Positions 61,926 through 64,000 of a stretch of 64,000 nt of DNA are shown here, piece by piece. This DNA comes from JAPPHA01 sp965220985. Its GTDB lineage: Bacteria > Pseudomonadota > Alphaproteobacteria > Rhodobacterales > Rhodobacteraceae. The translations under genes and the position numbers were made by a program. The notes beneath the pieces were generated by a model that ran no database searches, was not told the origin of the DNA, and worked only from the letters and a program-made list of their open reading frames with translations. The stretch lies in NCBI GenBank assembly GCA_965220985.1, contig OZ244854.1, positions 930,001-994,000 on the forward strand, read 5' to 3'. Positions within the stretch are counted from its first letter, which is position 1; each line of letters begins with the position of its first letter.

Positions 61926-63008
61926 TTATCGCCAGCCCGACAGTTCCGTTTTCACGATATCGGCGAGCAATTGCACATGATCGGGCGATTCGTTGAGGCA
62001 TCGGATGTACTGGAAACGCCGTCCGCCCGCATGCTGGAACGCCTCGCAGATCTCGCCCTTGATTTCCTCGAGGGTTTCCACGCAGTCCGAGGCAAAGCCC
62101 GGAGCCATGATCGCGATTCTGTCCTTGCCGCTCTGGGCGAGGCGCGCGACCTCCTCGACCGTGTAGGGCTTGAGCCATTCCTCGCTGCCGAAGCGCGACT
62201 GAAAGCAGGTGCGGACGGTTCCTGACGGCCAGCCGAGTCTCTCCGCCAGCAGTCTCGAGGTCTTTTGGCAGTGACAGTGATACGGGTCGCCTTCGAGCAG
62301 ATAGCGTTCGGGAAGACCGTGATATGACAGGACGAGGGCATCGGGCACCTCTTCGCCCAAGGTGCGCTCCACCGATTTGGCCAGCGCCTCGATGTACAAT
62401 GGATGATCATGATAGGGCGGGACCGTGCGAAACGCGGGCTGCCACTTCATGTTCATCAGCGCCCGGAAGGCCTGGTCGTTGGCCGTTGCGGTCGTTGTTG
62501 CCGAATACTGGGGATAAAGCGGAAAAAACAAGATCTTGGTGCATCCCCTGTCGCACATGGATTGCAGGACTTTTTCCGTCGACGGGTTTCCGTATCGCAT
62601 GCAGAAATCGACCACGATCTCGTCGTCGTCAGCCAATGCCTCGGCCAGTCTTTCGGCCTGGTTTCGGGTGGTCGTAAGCAGCGGACTCTCGTCCAGCTCC
62701 CAGTTCCAGATCTCCTTGTAGGCCTCGCCCGAGGTGAACGGTCTCTTGGTCAGAATGACCAGTTGGAGAAGCGGTTGCCAGAACCACGGCGAATAGTCGA
62801 TCACCCGCCGGTCCGAGAGAAACTCGCCCAAGTATCTTCGCATCGGCCAGTAGCTGGTGTCATCGGGCGTCCCCAGATTGGCGATCACCACGCCGATCTT
62901 GCCTGTGCGGACCTCTGGGTGATCCTCCTCGGCATCGGCCGGGCGCGCGAAGGCGCCTGAGGCGACCTCGGGGTTCTGTTCCGTGTCGGATTGTTCATCC
63001 ATCGTCAT
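61926..63008 (-). CDS. hemH: Ferrochelatase
   Basis: The 360-residue enzyme inserts iron into protoporphyrin. Its conserved parts are VVIANLGTPD, the FFPLYPQYSATTTAT segment, LVLSYHGLPERYLLEGDPYH with the active-site His, and APGFASDCVETLEEI with the catalytic Glu. About 37 acidic residues precede the domain. The ATG at 63008 overlaps the methyltransferase gene by 14 bases. No C-terminal iron-sulfur cluster is present. Confidence 0.96.
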   Translation of the reverse strand: MTMDEQSDTEQNPEVASGAFARPADAEEDHPEVRTGKIGVVIANLGTPDDTSYWPMRRYLGEFLSDRRVIDYSPWFWQPLLQLVILTKRPFTSGEAYKEIWNWELDESPLLTTTRNQAERLAEALADDDEIVVDFCMRYGNPSTEKVLQSMCDRGCTKILFFPLYPQYSATTTATANDQAFRALMNMKWQPAFRTVPPYHDHPLYIEALAKSVERTLGEEVPDALVLSYHGLPERYLLEGDPYHCHCQKTSRLLAERLGWPSGTVRTCFQSRFGSEEWLKPYTVEEVARLAQSGKDRIAIMAPGFASDCVETLEEIKGEICEAFQHAGGRRFQYIRCLNESPDHVQLLADIVKTELSGWR

Positions 63009-63900
63009 CGCCGGCTTTGCTCCTGTTTGCTCCACTCTGGTCTTGCATTCGACGCATGTCCTGATCATCCCCCTCGCGATATTCCTCGGTGCCAAGCGCG
63101 TCAGCCAGGCGGGTCGTGGCGCTTCCGGGGCGGAGCGGCAGCTGCTGGTTTTCGTGGGGCGCCCAGCCTGACAGGTAGATCATCTCGAAGGTGGCCATCA
63201 CCCGTCCCGATTCGTCACTGAAATGCGTTTCGTAATGGCTGATCATTGCTGCCAGCGTGTCCCGCCGCAACCATGTCTTTCGGCGATCGACGAGCGCATT
63301 GGTCTCGCCCATCGCGCGCAGGTCCCTCATCAGCGCGAGCGGCGATGAATAGGCGACTCTCAACGTGTCGCTGTCGGCGACCGGCAGGGCAAGGCCCGCT
63401 CGCGGCAACAGGTCTCCGAGGCTCCTGATGTCTCCCATCGGCGCGACCCGCGGGCTGACCCCATTCTCGATCAGGCTTTCCCCGTGAGCGAATGCTGTCC
63501 TGAGTTCAACGAGCGTCTGTCCGCCGAACATGACAGCGAGCAACAGCCCATCCGGCTTCAATGCCCGTCGCGCCTGTATCAGCTGCCCGGTCGGATCGTT
63601 CGCCCAGTGAAGCGACAGGGCCAGTACAACCAGATCATGCGCCCCGGCATTCAGCGAAAGCTCGTCGCCGTCGGGGATGCATGCACATGCTTTGGGGAAT
63701 CCCAGCCAGGCCTGCCAGTCTCTGGCCTTCCAGCCCACGATCGCGGGATTGCGGAAGTCGCGATTGATCGTCTTGAGGCGTCCGGTGATCTGGCGAGCGG
63801 CGCATTCGTGAAAAAACCATGCTGACTTGGGCGATTGCATCGCCCGTGCCCGTTGCATGGCGAGTTTTTGGTGATCGATGATCGAGGGCGGCAGCATCAC
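62995..63900 (-). CDS. NDUFAF5-like class I methyltransferase-fold protein with degenerate SAM site
   Basis: The 301-residue protein matches the BioC/NDUFAF5-like group in its middle and end: DLVVLALSLHWANDPTGQL, RRALKPDGLLLAVMFGG, SPLALMRDLRAMGETNAL and SGWAPHENQQLPLRPGSA. The N-terminal part lacks the glycine-rich SAM motif (DxGxGxG) and is shorter: FRNPAIVGWKARDW stands where it should be. Relatives modify respiratory complex I subunits or biotin precursors; this one may bind no SAM. It precedes hemH. No start of a divergent comF-like gene could be confirmed in the last 100 bases. Confidence 0.8.
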   Translation of the reverse strand: MMLPPSIIDHQKLAMQRARAMQSPKSAWFFHECAARQITGRLKTINRDFRNPAIVGWKARDWQAWLGFPKACACIPDGDELSLNAGAHDLVVLALSLHWANDPTGQLIQARRALKPDGLLLAVMFGGQTLVELRTAFAHGESLIENGVSPRVAPMGDIRSLGDLLPRAGLALPVADSDTLRVAYSSPLALMRDLRAMGETNALVDRRKTWLRRDTLAAMISHYETHFSDESGRVMATFEMIYLSGWAPHENQQLPLRPGSATTRLADALGTEEYREGDDQDMRRMQDQSGANRSKAGDDDG

Positions 63901-64000
63901 GGTGGCCCCGCATGGCCTGCATCTGCTGTCGTCATCGCCTCGCGACTGCGGCAGCGGCGTGCGGTTGTCAGCCCAGAACGAACCATGCGCGGACTCTCGA

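Noticed and set aside
63901..64000. Start of a divergent comF-like gene at the right edge.
   Set aside because: The visible plus-strand stretch is too short and no family motif is seen.

Overview
The window looks like part of an alphaproteobacterial chromosome, GC-rich and densely coded. Several gene groups are typical of that class: hemD-mic60(mitofilin)-hemY with tsaD-gpsA diverging from it, rimP-nusA-ylxR-infB, a MoaB/CinA-like gene beside sfsA-map, secA diverging from a parvulin gene followed by argJ-mutT, a ferrochelatase gene and an NDUFAF5-like methyltransferase gene. TRAP transport, heterotetrameric sarcosine oxidase and hslVU also fit. No rRNA, tRNA, CRISPR array, prophage or recognisable insertion sequence was seen.

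Layout. 1-4.4 kb: a minus-strand unit reading dctP-dctQ-dctM, a small winged-helix protein, and a succinate dehydrogenase/fumarate reductase type iron-sulfur subunit cut off by the window edge. 4.6-8.0 kb: a lone DUF2384 (Xre/MbcA/ParS-type) antitoxin-like gene with a small unknown partner, a PLP aminotransferase and a MATE exporter. 8.5-17.3 kb: a polar amino acid ABC transporter followed by the sarcosine oxidase genes soxBDAG, a plausible uptake and demethylation module for sarcosine or related N-methyl compounds. 17.3-22.5 kb: a looser accessory stretch with an orphan AbiEi-type gene next to a 49-bp near-perfect palindrome, a gene fragment, an XRE-cupin regulator, a GNAT, a YdcZ-type permease and a methionine gamma-lyase-like enzyme. 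22.5-33.5 kb: a HEAT-like protein, a Rieske oxygenase, heme genes, tsaD, gpsA, an EVE protein, ahcY and an HD hydrolase. 33.9-39.6 kb: a cupin with a kynurenine-formamidase-like hydrolase, a Panacea-domain protein, and convergent genes for a secreted subtilase and an exported tandem trypsin/PDZ/TPR protein.

39.8-47.4 kb is a long minus-strand operon rimP-nusA-ylxR-infB-hslV-hslU, with a promoter and an intrinsic-terminator-like hairpin inside its 5' leader. 47.5-51.3 kb carries an AhpD-like protein, a GNAT, a MoaB/CinA-like protein, sfsA and map. 51.7-56.0 kb has a fatty acid desaturase and a sugar-oxidation group (aldose epimerase, SDR dehydrogenase, SMP-30 lactonase). 56.1-63.9 kb is housekeeping: secA, parvulin, argJ, mutT, hemH and a methyltransferase.

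Points deserving most attention are the palindrome beside the AbiEi gene, the terminator-like element in the rimP leader, three antitoxin-family genes without recognisable toxins, the two-protease-domain PDZ/TPR protein, and enzymes that lack a hallmark residue or motif (SDR Lys to Asn, methionine gamma-lyase Cys to Ser, methyltransferase without motif I). All calls come from reading the sequence; no database search was run.
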